A program made the position numbers and the translations under genes. A stretch of DNA of 64,000 nucleotides from assembly GCF_018143015.1 (NCBI RefSeq), contig NC_054752.1, forward strand, positions 4,203,216 to 4,267,215, given 5' to 3'. Numbering within the stretch: the stretch's first letter is position 1; each line of letters begins with the position of its first letter. The notes below the pieces were generated by a model. It saw only the letters and a program-made list of their open reading frames with translations. It searched no databases and was not told the DNA's origin. This document shows positions 43,558 to 56,105 of the stretch, piece by piece. Source of the DNA: Lytechinus variegatus. Lineage: Eukaryota > Echinodermata > Echinoidea > Temnopleuroida > Toxopneustidae.

Positions 43558-44369
43558 TTAAAAGAAAGGAAAAAATATGAGAAGAAACAAATATAATGAC
43601 AAAGAAAGAGATGACAGGAAAAAGATGTTCGAAGATGGACGGAAGTATAAGGATTAGAGATTTTCTCAATTTTAAAGTTCATAATAACGCAATTGGAACC
43701 TTTCACAATTTCAGCTCCTTTGCTATATTTTTTATCCCTACCCCCGTTCACGCCCCCCCCCCCACTATCTGTCCCCCTCGTTCTCTCTCTCCCCTCTATT
43801 TGTCTCCCCTCTCGCCTTCTCTCGTTCACTCTCTATTTCTCTTTCTCTCCTTGGCCCCTTCCCGTCCTAATCTATAGTAAGTAAAATATATACTTGAACA
43901 TGTAGCCCAACGCCCCCTTTTCTTCACGTTTCTCATTTTCACCGTTTTAAGACGGGTGTTAAATTGGTTTCCAACTTCGTCGAAATAGGTATAAATTATT
44001 TCTCTATAGTTATGATACCCTGCTATAATTAAAGTTCAATTATAAGCTATTTTCGCCCTTTCTTTTTCCTTTTGTTTTTAATGAAACGTGATAGACACGA
44101 TTCGATTACTCCCCCTCTTTCTCCATATCTCTTTTTTCCCCTTCCTCTCTTTCTCCCCCATTGCTTCTCTCTCCTTCCCTGTTTCTCCCCTTCTCATTTC
44201 TCCCTCTCAGCGTACCTCCCTTCTCTCCATGGCCTTTTTTCAAATTCACATCAGCACCCCCATTAAAAAAAATCGTTCCCAGTGGCCCGTTTCTCTCTGC
44301 TATTAACTCCCTCTCTCTACCTCTTGATCTATGTCTGAATCAAATTGCTTTGAGCATAATCACTATTTT
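42546..44369. other. Gene-free, CT-rich intergenic stretch
   Basis: Pyrimidine-rich runs at 43200-43350, 43740-43860 and 44100-44240, and a GA dinucleotide tract at 43527-43555. G-rich/C-rich pairs near 42620-42670 and 42805-42835 hint at a degenerate MITE. No exon is supported. Confidence 0.45.
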
Positions 44370-44757
44370 CCTTAAAGTGATTGGTTAACATTGGTTTGAC
44401 TTTTAAAAAATCTGAGCTAGAAAGTCACACTTGTCACCTGTGTCTGTGATATGTTACAAATGAAGCCCAGACAAAATTGGGTTCGAAAATAATTATTTAG
44501 TGCTTCAAAAATTGAAATATAAAGTGACCGGAAACACCATCTTAATTTCATCCCATACACTTATGTGTACTATTTAGGCGTCTATAAGACGCCTATTTAC
44601 AAAATCGGGGTTCGCTTTGTAGTTTTAGCTTTTCATTCTCAATAATGGTTGTTTTCATGGTTTATTAGTTCTAATACATGCACTTGAACACATGTTTCAT
44701 CTTGGATTGAGAATTTTTTAAATCGGCTGCTCACAAAGTTAAACAATACCTTTAAGG
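44370..44757 (+). mobile_element. CCTTAAAG-ended MITE, copy 2
   Basis: TIRs CCTTAAAGTGATTGGTTAAC and, inverted, CCTTAAAGGTATTGTTTAAC. Inverted relative to the copy at 9280-9671 and alike over its whole length. Confidence 0.8.
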
Positions 44758-45990
44758 TTGGTTATGTCCCCTTTCCTCTTATAACTGCTATCCATTACAT
44801 CATGAAAACGAAGCAAATAAACATTAATTTACATATCTGTTTTCTTTTATTACATTCATCATAATGCAAAACTTATCAGATCAATATATGAAAATAACAT
44901 CGCTATGTTTGATTGATTGTTATTTTACCCATCGATTGAATAAAGCATGTATAATTATTATATGAAAGGCAGATCGCGTGTGTACTTCTTACTGATGCCA
45001 TCAACGACACGCGACATTTGTAGAACATCAAACGCAAGTCTATATCACGTGTAAATCAGCACTTCTGATCGTTCAACATCGACTGACAATTTGATCTATA
45101 AGTTGCATGCAGAGCTGTCATTGATTTTGTCGTATATTACGGGCTTATGAATATAACTGAATAAAGGTCCCGCTGAATTTAATCAAATTTATTATTTTTA
45201 ATCAATCATTCTCAAAAGATTATTACATGACATGATAAGGTCATTGTATGTTAAGTAATGAATAGAATAAAAGCTTGTTTGATTATGTAGGTCTTTAAAA
45301 TTAACATAATACCCGACAAGCACCCTTATCCTCATTTAACAATAAAAAAATGCATTTGTATAAATAAAAAAATGTACTCGAAGAAATCCATTCGTTCGTC
45401 TTGTTCAAAGTAATATATGATTAATTAGACGAAAAGTTCGCATAACTTTCTAGCATTTATTTTCCTTTCATTCTGTGAGTAGTTTCAGTTTATAATTGTG
45501 AAATATAAATCCGATTATGAGGTGGTATTTTGTTAGAATGACCTTCGTAATAGGATCAACATAGCCTACGTAGTTTGATAATTCAATTCACACTATCACA
45601 TGTAGCAATTCACGTTTCAGAGAATATAATTTATATATCAAACGTTTTAAAGATTCTATTGTAAATTCTATTTGAAATAGAGGCAAAACGTTTATATCTT
45701 ACAAGGACAGAAATATACATAAAACCATCTCAATCAAATTAAGAATGGATGAATAACTATGCTGGATTTCGTAGAAAATGTGGCTCTCCTGTCACGGTCG
45801 CTTTGGCGGCTGCCGGAAATCTTGACGCAGCATTTCTATCCATGACGAGCTTCCGACAGATATCGGAAGCCACTGGTTGCAATCGGCAACCATCGGAGGA
45901 ACTCGGAAACCTTCGGAAGCAGACGAGCAGCACACAGTACGTCTTGAGCAAGAATGTATAGCACAGGTTTAGTGTTTATTAGAATAACTT
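44758..45990. other. Intergenic stretch downstream of the Dickkopf gene
   Basis: AT-rich; nothing recognised apart from a TCGGAAGC/CTTCGG-rich patch at 45790-45930. Confidence 0.4.
45975..45980 (-). terminator. Poly(A) signal of Dickkopf gene
   Basis: AATAAA on minus, 10 nt past the stop codon, implying a very short 3' UTR. Motif evidence only. Confidence 0.5.
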
Positions 45991-48900
45991 TCACCGGGCT
46001 TGACATCGCATATGACCTCGATCCGTCCAAAAGCGAAGAACGAACTCTTGCCTGCAGGGAATAAAAGAAACGGAGAGGAAAAATTATTACAAAACCGTTG
46101 ATTTGGGAAGATAATTGTAAGTTACAATAATACTTTTTTCTTGAACACGCCCAGCGTAAACAATCACTTTTATCAATCGAATATATAAAGACTAAATGCA
46201 GCAGCAGCGAACATCATATACTTTCGATGTTCATGATATTTACATATTCATCTGGTTATTGATGCCAATATTGGTTGTTTGTATGACATATCATTAAGAA
46301 CAAATCTCTGGTGTTGTTAAGTTATGATTTTTATTCAGAGCCAACAATTTCTTTTACAAAGTATGGTAAGATAACATAACCAATAGATATTTTGAATAAA
46401 TAAATTCTAATTGAAAAAAAAAATAAAAGGGAGGGAGGCAGGAAAAGGAGAAGAAGCAACAACAGCAGCAGCAGAGGAAGAAGAAGAAGAGAAGGAAGAC
46501 GAAGAGGAAGAAAAAGACGACGACAACGACGAAGAAGAAGATGGAGGAGAAGCATAAGGAGAGGATTTGAAAAGAAAGAAAAAAAAACACTCACTCTCTT
46601 CTTTCCATTACAACCGTTTCGCTGCACACGAGCCCATCCTCACACGGGCACATCGAATCGATGACGTATTCCATCCCGCCTGGTGGGATGTAACATTTCG
46701 CCTGAAGGGGGAGTTTCTGCTTGCACACCGACTCACCGTGCTGCTTCGCACAACACATGTTGCTACCGCAATCCTTGTCGTTCCTGCAACGCGCCCCTAA
46801 AAGAACAATGGAAAAGTCCAAAAACATTAGTTTTTCAAGCAGTGCTTAGATTGGGTAAATTCGCAACACGTGACGCTAGTAAAAAACATAAAGGAGCTGT
46901 CAATCAATAGATCATTCGAAAGAGACGGAGGGAACTGTCTACCTCACCACAGGTGTTCCACGCCTAAACCACTCGTCTGGATTAAATAAGTAAGTGCCAA
47001 ACTCTCTTCAAATATTAGCATGATACAGGGTGTTTCAACCTACTCAGTTAATTCTAGATTACGTTTGCGATTGCGATTCATGTAGACCTATAATATAACA
47101 AATCAGGGTATTGTTAAGCCCTAGCTGAACCAGTTTTTATACATGAAGTTTATTATTTTTTTGTTAACCTTTGTATGCTAATTTAAATGATATGACACAC
47201 ATTGCACGTGAAGCTACATACATGCATACCCAAATAAAAATATGCAACAGCAGTCTTTCAAACTTTACCCACAGGATTCAAACGCATTTTAAACAACACA
47301 TTATGAACACACTTTTTCAAAAATGGACTACGGTTAACTATTGCTGATCATTTGTTGCATTTTGGACTTTATGGGTGTCGATTTTGTACTAAAACGTGAC
47401 ATTTTGTCGGCAAATATTGACACTATAACTCCAATACAACGCCTGTGGACATTGTGCAAATATCCACTTCCCGCAAAGTCATTCGATATGTTAGAAAATA
47501 TCTGCTGGAAAGGTAATTGCGGTGGAGAGGCGGCGAAGAGGAACTGGATATGATATGTAAAACTGCCAATTAATTTGGTATTGGATAAATCTTTTTAGGA
47601 AACTTCGCTATTAATACCAAAGATTGTTTTTTTTTTCTTGAGACGCTCATGTTCGCACAAAGGTTTGATATTTTGTCAACTCAGATAAATAATTTATCAA
47701 ATATTATTAAAATGATAAAGTATTATGCTTTGATTTTATTTGTAGTATATGACTTGTCCAGTTGAAGGCCTTTATAGGACAAAAATCTAGCGACAATGCT
47801 AGTAGCATAACGAGCGAATTTTTGAGTGGGGCCAGACAGAACTTTCTATAAAAGTTGGAGCGGGCAAAGCAAGAGAACAAAAAGTTTGATCTTTTAAACT
47901 TATTTTATTCATTTATCTATTCATGTCGTTTTAAATACTGACATTGTATTGAACAGAGACTATCAAACTTTACCTTTAGATCCCTTTCCCTTTTTCCCAT
48001 CCATTTTTTGTCATGAATATTTTTCGGGTCCCCCCGGTCTATACGCCAGTGAATCATGCCTACCTAGCGTTCTTTCTGGAATGGTTTCGCGGCAAGTTCC
48101 AAACATACAATCGTATCCTTTCTGGCAATGTCCGTCTCGTCTGCAGAGATGTCCTGGTCGACGATGTCGATGACATCCACCGTAATGCAGGTCACAGAAA
48201 CGGCCACGGCCGCATTTCTTGTCGCTGTCGCAAGGGAGGTCCTATTTGTGCAAAAATAAATGATAAATTGAAGATTATCGACTGTGTAAGAACATTAATT
48301 GCAAATACAATAATTGATATTAACTCTTTACATTAAAAATCTATTTACATTTTTTTATATACACACTCTACCTGTGTGCAAATTACTCATTATCAACCAA
48401 AATCAACATTTTTTATCGTGAAAGGATAACCATCATGATATATCTCTATTTTAATTCACAGCAACCTGCTTTCTCTAAAATCATTACTAAGGGAATCAGA
48501 AAGCATTCATGATAATCAAATATATTGTCCACACAATAAACATGGTATGCCTAGACATGAAGTAAACTTCTGAAAAGAAGTTTGTTTTATGGTATCTCGC
48601 CAATGCTCGGTAAAAATATCGGACTTCGCTTGCTGAAAGCATCGCGCCGCGGAGGATATTTTAAATGACTATCGCACTGTACGTCGACCTCATTAGGCTG
48701 GGCATTGGATCCCAAGTATCGATTTTACTTTTCTTAGTTTTATTTCAGAACGCGTCGTCTGGTCTCTGTGACATTCTGCGTTTGGATAATGAAATAAAGG
48801 TATCAGACACTAATAGAGACGAGATGTCGAATCCTGATGGGCGTCTGTAATGATTCGGTTCGCTTCCAATTCTAAAGTTCATCAGGAATCGATCCAGAAT

Positions 48901-50040
48901 GAATTCCTTTGAAATCAGGACCCGACTCCCCATCGTGCCCCATTGAGACTGTAACGCTATCTAATCACTCTGGACCCTGGGCCCATTGTAATCTAGCAAT
49001 AGCCCCACGTCGACGTGTGAAAGTGAACAATAGGCCTTTAATTGCGCCCCGATTAATTGACAGATATCAAGGGATTAAGTGTTGCATTTCGACAACAGCC
49101 ACAATGTTCAAAACTCCCTACGTATGTCATGGTGCATATGTATTTTAAACCTCTGGAATATCATTTATTTATGAAATGTTTCGATTTTATTAGAATATTT
49201 TATGATTCAATAATTCTCATGGAGGAAAAAGTAGGAAGTTCACACAAGGTAGGTCGGGTTAAGCTAAATTAGGCTACTGTTCTATGAACTTCTGGTTGAA
49301 CAACAGACTCGGGCCTAAAATTGAGAAATTAAACGCAAATCGTTTTGTTTGTAACTTTGTATGCATATTTTTTTCTTCAAAACTTAAATGAATATGCATC
49401 GATTTTATTTCAAATGCGTGGCTAATAATCCCATATCATTTATGGTTGTAATCATTGACCAGAAGACGGTAACATTTTGCGTTGCAATAAATATTTCTTG
49501 GAATCTCCTGAGAATAGCATTTACCCAAAAATGGTGAGGATTTTGCGATAAGCCTCATGCACATGAGAAAGTAATCACCAAACTAGTAATGAATAATCCA
49601 AAAGTAGGTCAATTCTGAAAATGATAATGAAAATGACGTCATATTTGGCAAGGGTAGCCATTTCAGGTCTTTTGAACTCTTCTCAATTCGCTTAACATGA
49701 AAGTGACATTTTCATTTACTAGGTCTACAGCGCATCAAAATTGGTATTGAAGTGTTTTAAAAAGTATGTCGAAGGAAGATGAGATGCCTCTTCTTACCTC
49801 ATAATACCGAGCTTCTGTTTCGTTGACAAGAAGTCGACCTTGGATGTTTTTAGGATGGCTGATGTCGAGGTCGCCGTTGACCACGGGTTCGTCGCCGTCG
49901 TCGATCATACCCGGAGGAGCTCGCCCTTGTGTGGCAGATCCACTCCACATCCAATTCCACATGTACGCGTCGCCGTCATCGATGACCACTGCGAGGAGCG
50001 CGAAGATGCAGAGCGTGGCAGTATCCATAACACGAACCAT
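45991..50040 (-). CDS. Dkk3-like: Dickkopf-family secreted Wnt modulator (Dkk3-like)
   Basis: Four exons on minus: 50040-49798, 48241-48064, 46796-46595, 46051-45991 (TGA), with GT-AG introns in matching phase; 227 aa. Residues 1 to about 26 are a signal peptide, followed by an acidic spacer. CRD1 is residues 85-131 (CDSDKKCGRGRFC...CRRDGHC...C). A 12-residue linker leads to CRD2, residues 144-224, with the ten-cysteine colipase pattern (CRNDKDCGSNMCC...CPCEDGLVC...RCQAR end). Dickkopfs bind LRP5/6 or related receptors outside the cell and tune Wnt signalling. The short linker favours Dkk3 over Dkk1/2/4. CRD1 has 8 rather than the usual 10 cysteines. An in-frame stop lies just before the first ATG (50040), and a second Met four codons on (50028) is an alternative start. 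Confidence 0.85.
46052..46594 (-). other. Intron 3 of Dickkopf gene
   Basis: Contains a GAA/GAC/GCA triplet-rich tract at 46430-46560; otherwise nothing. Confidence 0.6.
46797..49797 (-). other. Introns 2 and 1 of Dickkopf gene (around exon 2, 48064-48241)
   Basis: AT-rich. I see no recognisable repeat family or nested gene on either strand in 46797-48063 or 48242-49797. Confidence 0.5.
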
Positions 50041-51470
50041 CGCTGGTTAGGGATGTTGGATGACTTAGGTTGAACACAAGACGCGAAAAGTTCTTGACGA
50101 GGGAAAAAAACTGAGTTAGCTCAGCCGAGGAAAGAATAATTATGAATATGTAGAAATAGTTATTCCTCTGGATATTTGTTTACAACTACAGTGTTTGCAT
50201 TGAGCATTGCAGTCTTTAGCTTGCAAGTTCCTCAATTGCGCATCAGGTCCAATAACTGTTTCTGGATGTATGGTAAACCAAATATAACTCTTGAAGAATG
50301 TTTACAAAATAAAGACGAAAAGTTCGTATAGGGTCAGGCGCTACATTCCAGAACCTCTGTTCGTTTTGTCCAATTTATGGCCGTAAACTTGACGGAATGA
50401 CCTTTTCGTTACGAGCCGCTGATCGTAAAACTGCACAACAGCAAAAGGTGATTCCAGTGGGTTGTTCTGTTGATAACTTAAGTGACGAGAGTTGTCCGAG
50501 AATCAAAGCTCAACTGGCGAATCCAGAGAATTCGAGCCGATAGTCTATCATTCACTCGTACGCCGGTTGAATGGTTCGCGAATCACAACTACACTAAATC
50601 ATGTTTTGAGTACCTTCTCTGTTTCTTTACAAAAGGTGCGAAAAACACCTGTATTGTTATTCAGCTGACTGACACGGAGAACAATACGCGAATCGCTATT
50701 GTTGGGACTGGCTTGAATGGACGGACAGCTGTCATTTACGGTGATTGGCGTTAGTTAGGGTCGATTGTATACATGGGCCGTATTGAAGGGGCGTGCCATC
50801 CGTGTATGGTTTCTGACATTAAGACTTTTATTGGACGTCTTTTCATATTGTAGCCCTCTAGGATTATCTGTCAAATTGACGGGAATTATGATTGAAACAT
50901 TTTTGACGAGGGACTTCGAATTCGTCAGTTTCTTATCGCAAACCTCTGAGCAAAAGAACATTAATATACCCTGATATAAAGTTTAAACGAGCAATGTCAC
51001 TCCATTCCTATAGGCCCATATAACTTTCCTGGAACCCAAAATATTGCATTTCCTTTTTCACCCCCTTTCTCCCCCCCCCCCTCCCTCCATCTGCCCCCCC
51101 CCCCCTCTCTCGATTACGCGTTTCTCTCGAAAACCCACAAACTTTTTATTTTAATTTTTTTAAATTTAGATATTAAGGCCCGCTATTATTATCCTACTTT
51201 GTTTTGTAGTAAGGTGAATATTGATTACCCTTTTTTTCACAACTTAAAAAAATAGTATTTGCCTGTCAGGTACCCTCTAATTTTTCCTGTTTGAAACAAC
51301 TTGACAGAACGATGTTACAATCAACAAACTGGTATAAATCAAGATAATGAAATAGAATAAGATAAAACCAAATAATAATAATAATAATAATGGGTATTTA
51401 GAGGCGCTAAAAACAAAAAGTACAATAGCGCGTAAAATGTAGGAATAACAATTTAACATTTGCAATAATT
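50041..51470. other. Region upstream of the Dickkopf gene
   Basis: No supported gene. A 90-codon open frame at 50482-50754 on plus has no domain I recognise. C-rich runs lie near 51070-51110 and (AAT)n at 51373-51392. Confidence 0.4.
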
Positions 51471-51474
51471 ACTA

Positions 51475-52050
51475 CAATATTCAAGATAAAAAAGGGAAAT
51501 TAATTATTGAGAAAAAAGGTATATGTCTCAAGGGAAAATTTGAAGCCAATAACACTGGGAGCAGAGGGATAGCATTCCAAGTCTTGGCAGCTGCTACAGC
51601 AAACCGTTTTTCGGCAGAGGAGAGTTTTGACAAGGAAATGCAAAGTCTGCAAGTGTCAGTGATTGAACGAAGATTACGAGGGGGTGTGTATAATTTGATG
51701 GTATTATTAGGATATTCAGGTGCTAATTGATTTACCAAATGAAAAATGCTAACATTAGTACACCCAATATCGGATCTCCGAATGAAAGAAGGCGCGATGT
51801 GTGTTAAGAATTTTACAGACTTGTATTTAGGTGTGGGCATAGGGCCCTTGCCCCATTACTAAAACATATATTAAGATATACAGGTGCTAATTGATTTACC
51901 AAATGAAAATTCTAACATTAATACACCAAATATTGGTATAAACATACGAGGTTAAATTGATGGATAATGATCTCCGAATGACAGAAGGCGCGATGCGTGT
52001 TAACTGTTTGACAGACTTGTATTTAGGTGTGGGCATAGGGCCCTTGCCCC
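51475..52050 (-). mobile_element. LINE C-terminal fragment with internal tandem duplication
   Basis: On minus, the frame ending near 51481 has LYTPPRNLRSITDTC, AEKRFAVAAAKTWNAIPLL and a basic start (MPTPKYKSVK). This is the arrangement of the tail region of CR1/L2/RTE-type LINEs (PR...FAVAAPKTWNSLP). About 150-180 bp (51711-51860) is repeated at 51873-52050, including AGGTGCTAATTGATTTACC and GGGCATAGGGCCCTTGCCC. Confidence 0.65.
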
Positions 52051-52754
52051 CACCCCCAAGAAAGAAATGAAATTTCATAAAAAGACACCAAAGAGGGGGA
52101 AAAAAGCGGAAAGGAACAAGGTAAAACATCATACTACTTCTAAATATTGTGTCCCAATCTCACAAAATCGGATGTTCAATTCAAGAAGGTCAAAATTCGA
52201 CGAATTCGCTCACTCGATTGTTTTAAATAAAAATTGTGTCCATTTGACTACCTTGTGCTAAATTCTGCTCGCTCATTTTGTTACCTCTTACATCATTGTT
52301 GGGCCGACCTTTAATGTCACCATCCGAGGGACACGAAGGTCCAGTGTAGATAATGTTCATGGAGGCCTACATGAATATTGTGACATGGTTTCGAACCTCG
52401 CACTTTCATACTTGTACTCATTATACATGTAGCGCCTTCGACCATAGTACTTTTAGCCCCACCCGTTTATAATGACCAGATGTCAGTCTATATTTTGGAG
52501 GGTTTCAAACGATTAGAAAACATGTAATTTTGTTATTGATGGAGTGATTGATCGGCACCATTTTCTATTATTTTTTTTTTATAAAAAGACAGTATGTTCG
52601 AACGAAGTGGTCAAGAGACGATTGCTAATGGTTTGTTATGTCGATTTCGTAACTGATCATTCCCACTGTTTAATTGTCCAATGAACTCAAGACAAACCAA
52701 CTATCTTCTGAAGTAAAAGGACGATTAGCGATTAGTTAATCGAAAGGAATAAAA

Positions 52755-52880
52755 CGGTGCCGCGGCGGAGTGGTCTAAGGTACCTGGCTATACATGGAAA
52801 GTCCGGGGTTCGATCCCCGGCTGCGGCACCTATGCCCGTGAGCAAGGCATTTAATCAGCAATTCTCCTTTATCCTACTTT
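52755..52880 (+). mobile_element. tRNA-derived SINE (Leu/Ser-like head)
   Basis: Head with a 7-bp acceptor-like stem (GTGCCGC/GCGGCAC) and a perfect T arm (CGGGGTTCGATCCCCG). The anticodon arm does not fold. It is followed by TGCCCGTGAGCAAGGCA, a body hairpin typical of invertebrate SINEs, so I call a SINE rather than a tRNA gene. Confidence 0.7.
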
Positions 52881-52898
52881 CAAATATAGATATGCATT

Positions 52899-53149
52899 CA
52901 ATAGCGTACCTACCGGAGGGGGGGGGGAGTCTGCCCCCCTGACGAGTCACAACCCATGTAAAGGACGTATCCCTACCCCCCCCTGAAGAGCTTGAAGACC
53001 TTTTTTAAATTCTATTTTATTTTGTTTTTGCTTGTCATTTTTTTTTCTGGTACGAAATCCTATCTTTGGCTTAAAAACATTTTTTTTTTGCTTGTCAAAT
53101 TCTTTTGGAATCCCCCCTCCCCTGTGGAAAAATCCTAGGTACGCCACTG
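52899..53149. mobile_element. 251-bp hAT-like MITE, CAGTGGCGTACCTA ends
   Basis: Ends CAATAGCGTACCTACC and, inverted, CAGTGGCGTACCTAGG. Target duplication TATGCATT / TATGAATT (8 bp, one mismatch) at 52891-52898 and 53150-53157. G-run/C-run pairs are next inside. Confidence 0.87.
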
Positions 53150-53202
53150 TATGAATTATTGGTAACTAGGTGTGCACTTGCTTAAAAAGAAATACTGGCA
53201 GT

Positions 53203-53277
53203 AAGGTGCCGTGGTCGAGTGGTCAATAGCGCCCGACTACCCCATGAAAATGTAGGGTTTGATTCCCGGCACGGAAT
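53203..53277 (+). repeat. tRNA-like SINE head remnant
   Basis: GTGCCGTGGTCGAGTGGTC (A-box-like) and GGGTTTGATTCCC (B-box-like) with CCGGCAC closing the stem. No clear SINE body follows and the anticodon arm is not convincing. Confidence 0.5.
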
Positions 53278-55607
53278 TTGGGAAGATAATAATGACAATA
53301 GTTCCCATGTTATTTTCTTTAATTCAAGATATCCATATTGTACCATTAATACTTATTATTGTTATATAGATGTTATCCACGAACTGTTGTCTTTTATTAG
53401 CTTATCTAGTTTGAAGTTAGGGGAGAAAACTAATTATTACAATTGTTGAGTTTAATTGTACGAATGTGCAAAATTGCAACATCAGCGCGCAAAGGGTTCA
53501 CTACCGCATAGCTCTTTTATCTTGCATCAAATAAATGAAAATGCTTTATGCATTATTTATACCAACGTGGTAACGTATATTTTTCTAAAGTAAGATAGCT
53601 CGGATATTATCAATGATTGCACTCCATTTCCAAAATTACGGTGATGAAGGCCTATGAAAAAACTCGAGGTAACTAAACTTCCAAATGTAACCAAATGAAA
53701 ATATTACATGGATAGATAAGTCTTGTGGAAAATACGCATTGGGCCCATTAAATGAATGAGGCGAGTCTATTTACTCTTAATCTGTTAATATTAATCATTT
53801 GAAGAAAAAAAACATCGGCTGTGTACGAGGAACAGCCAACACTTGGATTAACGTTTTTAATCCTCAGGTTTTACCTTTAATTTTTACCTTTAAAGTTTTA
53901 CCTTTATGGGCTTGTCCCTTAAATTGTTGGTGAACGAAGCAGCAAGCAAGAGGCCACCAGGCCTCATCTGGCGCAGTTGAGAACACCAACTAACAGTTGA
54001 TACAATTTAATGTATATAATTATATCCTTTTTTTTTACTTAAGATTTATATTTGTTTTTTATTGCTGATTATTGTAAACGCTGTGATACATTTTGTGTAT
54101 AGTGCAGATAAAAAACATTATTATTAATTCTCTTAGATTATAAACGTACTAGCTTAAAATTCTATTCAACAAGGTTTAAATCTTTATCAAACTTTCGGTT
54201 AGTAACGATTTACAGCCGAATGGGATTCATTTTGCATCCTTGAAATTTAGAGTGTTAAAAATAATCACGTATGTTGGACCCGTCGTGTAATGAAAGTGAT
54301 AAAAAAGTAGATTACTGTATCATCCTCGGCAATTTGTCATTTTTCCTACTAGAAAAATTAATTAATTAATCTTGTAAAGGTCGCTCTATACATTCACGCC
54401 AAGGCCGAAAAGGTTCGAATTCTTGGTAATTATAAATCGATCGGTATGACGTTTTCCTGGCACGATCTTCATGCGGATCGAACCATGCGACCCAGGGAAG
54501 CCGAATATGATTGACAGGGGTAATAGCTCTTACCCCCGGGGATTAGTTGGTTTAGCGCTGTTATGCCCCTTTACGATGAAACCCCCGATCCCTCTCAAAC
54601 ACAGCAGGGCGCACGAAGAAGATGATTTTAATAATAGACCAAGAACCCTTCATTATTGATAATGTAGGTGGGCTGTCATGCAGGTGTCAATATGGAATAA
54701 GTATCATTTCGGTAAAGTTTATCGCTAATAAAAGCAGAAGAATGTGAAAAATTTATTGATTGAAAGGTGGACGAAAATTCAGGTACAAGTAATTATTAAA
54801 AACATAAAACAAATTGAAGTTAAAACACACTGACATTTTAAAACACCTCGCAAATTTATATCAAAATTTAAGCTTAATCTCAATCAGCCAGTTCGCAAGC
54901 TCTTTTTTCTCGATTCTTCCCGATTTATGAATGGACATTTGGGTCAATTATTCAGCGAAGTGAAGGAAAGCAATTCGGTCTAGAATCATTTGATAATCTA
55001 ATTACTTATGCATACCATTCACCATGGATCTGCGTATATACTAAATTTAATTAAAATCAGCCTTCATATAATTGGTATATAAATAGAGAAATCACACAGA
55101 TGGGACAAATTTTCTCAATAATCGCAAGAGTGGAAACAATTTTAGTAAAACATATACCCCCCCCCACCACAACAACATCGTACTGATTTTAGAATTGATT
55201 TTGACAAGATATATTTGGAAACTTTTAGCCTTTTACGCAATCCTCTTCTTTCCTTCTGTTCATTTGCCCGAGTGCAATTTCATACAGATTTGTTGTAAAT
55301 AACAACAAATGCGCTATTGCTGTAAGAATCATTTTATTGGCCAATCAAATTGTACGATTTCAGTAGCTTGTAACTTATTGCAGATTCGTATATTGTGACA
55401 AGTCTTATGAAACGGGCCCCTGTTCGGGATCCGGACTTCGCAGCAATCTTAAATGTTTGGCATTGACCTGACAGAGAAGTAGGCCTAAAATCTAGGGGCA
55501 ATTTGAAAGTTTGCATGCAATGCAAATAGAGGGGAACAGATAAAAAAAACAGAATTCTTAAAATGCCTAATGTAAAGAGAGAAAATTAATGCTTTATGGT
55601 TTAAATT
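53278..55607. other. Gene-free stretch
   Basis: AT-rich. A retroposon-like 3' end may lie at 53930-54130 (AGGCCACCAGGCCTCATCTGG ahead of TGTATAGTGCAGATAAAAAA and TTATTATTAATT), low certainty. Nothing else seen. Confidence 0.4.
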
Positions 55608-56097
55608 CCCGGGGGGGGGGCACTTACATTGACGTGTGGATACCATGCGCGACCAAAAAACACGTAAAAAGTATGTCTTTTTCACGATAGGGCACTTTAC
55701 GTACGTAACGTGATAAGGGTGTCAAAAACACAAAAATAATGAAAAAAGGGTATCTATTTCGCTAGGGAAATTGCGTGTTTAGGGTCGAATTTGCGGGAAT
55801 GATAAAACAAAATTAAAATGCTTTATAAAGGATGTCCTTTTTGCCCCAACACTTCGTGTTTAGAGTCCGATTTGCGCGAGGTGTAAAATGTGGGGTCGTA
55901 CTAAACCAAATAAGGTAAAGCCGACGACCGAAGACCCGTAACAATAAAACATTTCTGTACTTGCTTAGGGGTTGTGTTTAATACTTGTTAAGGGTAGGGC
56001 TTCACACGTCAATACCATAGAAATTACGTGCTTAGGGTGATTTTCGAGACCCAATAGTCGCGCATGGTATCCACTTGTGAATGGAAGTAGCCCCGGG
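55608..56097 (-). mobile_element. CCCGGGG-ended DNA transposon, copy 1
   Basis: Starts CCCGGGGGGG and ends CCCCGGG. Subterminal TGGATACCATGCGCGACC at one end faces GGTATCC at the other. Exact 8-bp target duplication TTTAAATT at 55600-55607 and 56098-56105. No coding sequence. The same sequence is in opposite orientation at 59686-60217. Confidence 0.9.
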
Positions 56098-56105
56098 TTT
56101 AAATT

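Noticed and set aside
46591-46827. Stand-alone prokineticin/astakine-like gene
   Set aside because: The ten-cysteine domain is joined in phase to an upstream CRD1 exon and signal-peptide exon and to a short last exon ending RCQAR, which fits a Dickkopf better.
52757-52831. A functional tRNA gene
   Set aside because: Acceptor and T arms pair, but the anticodon arm does not form and a SINE body follows.
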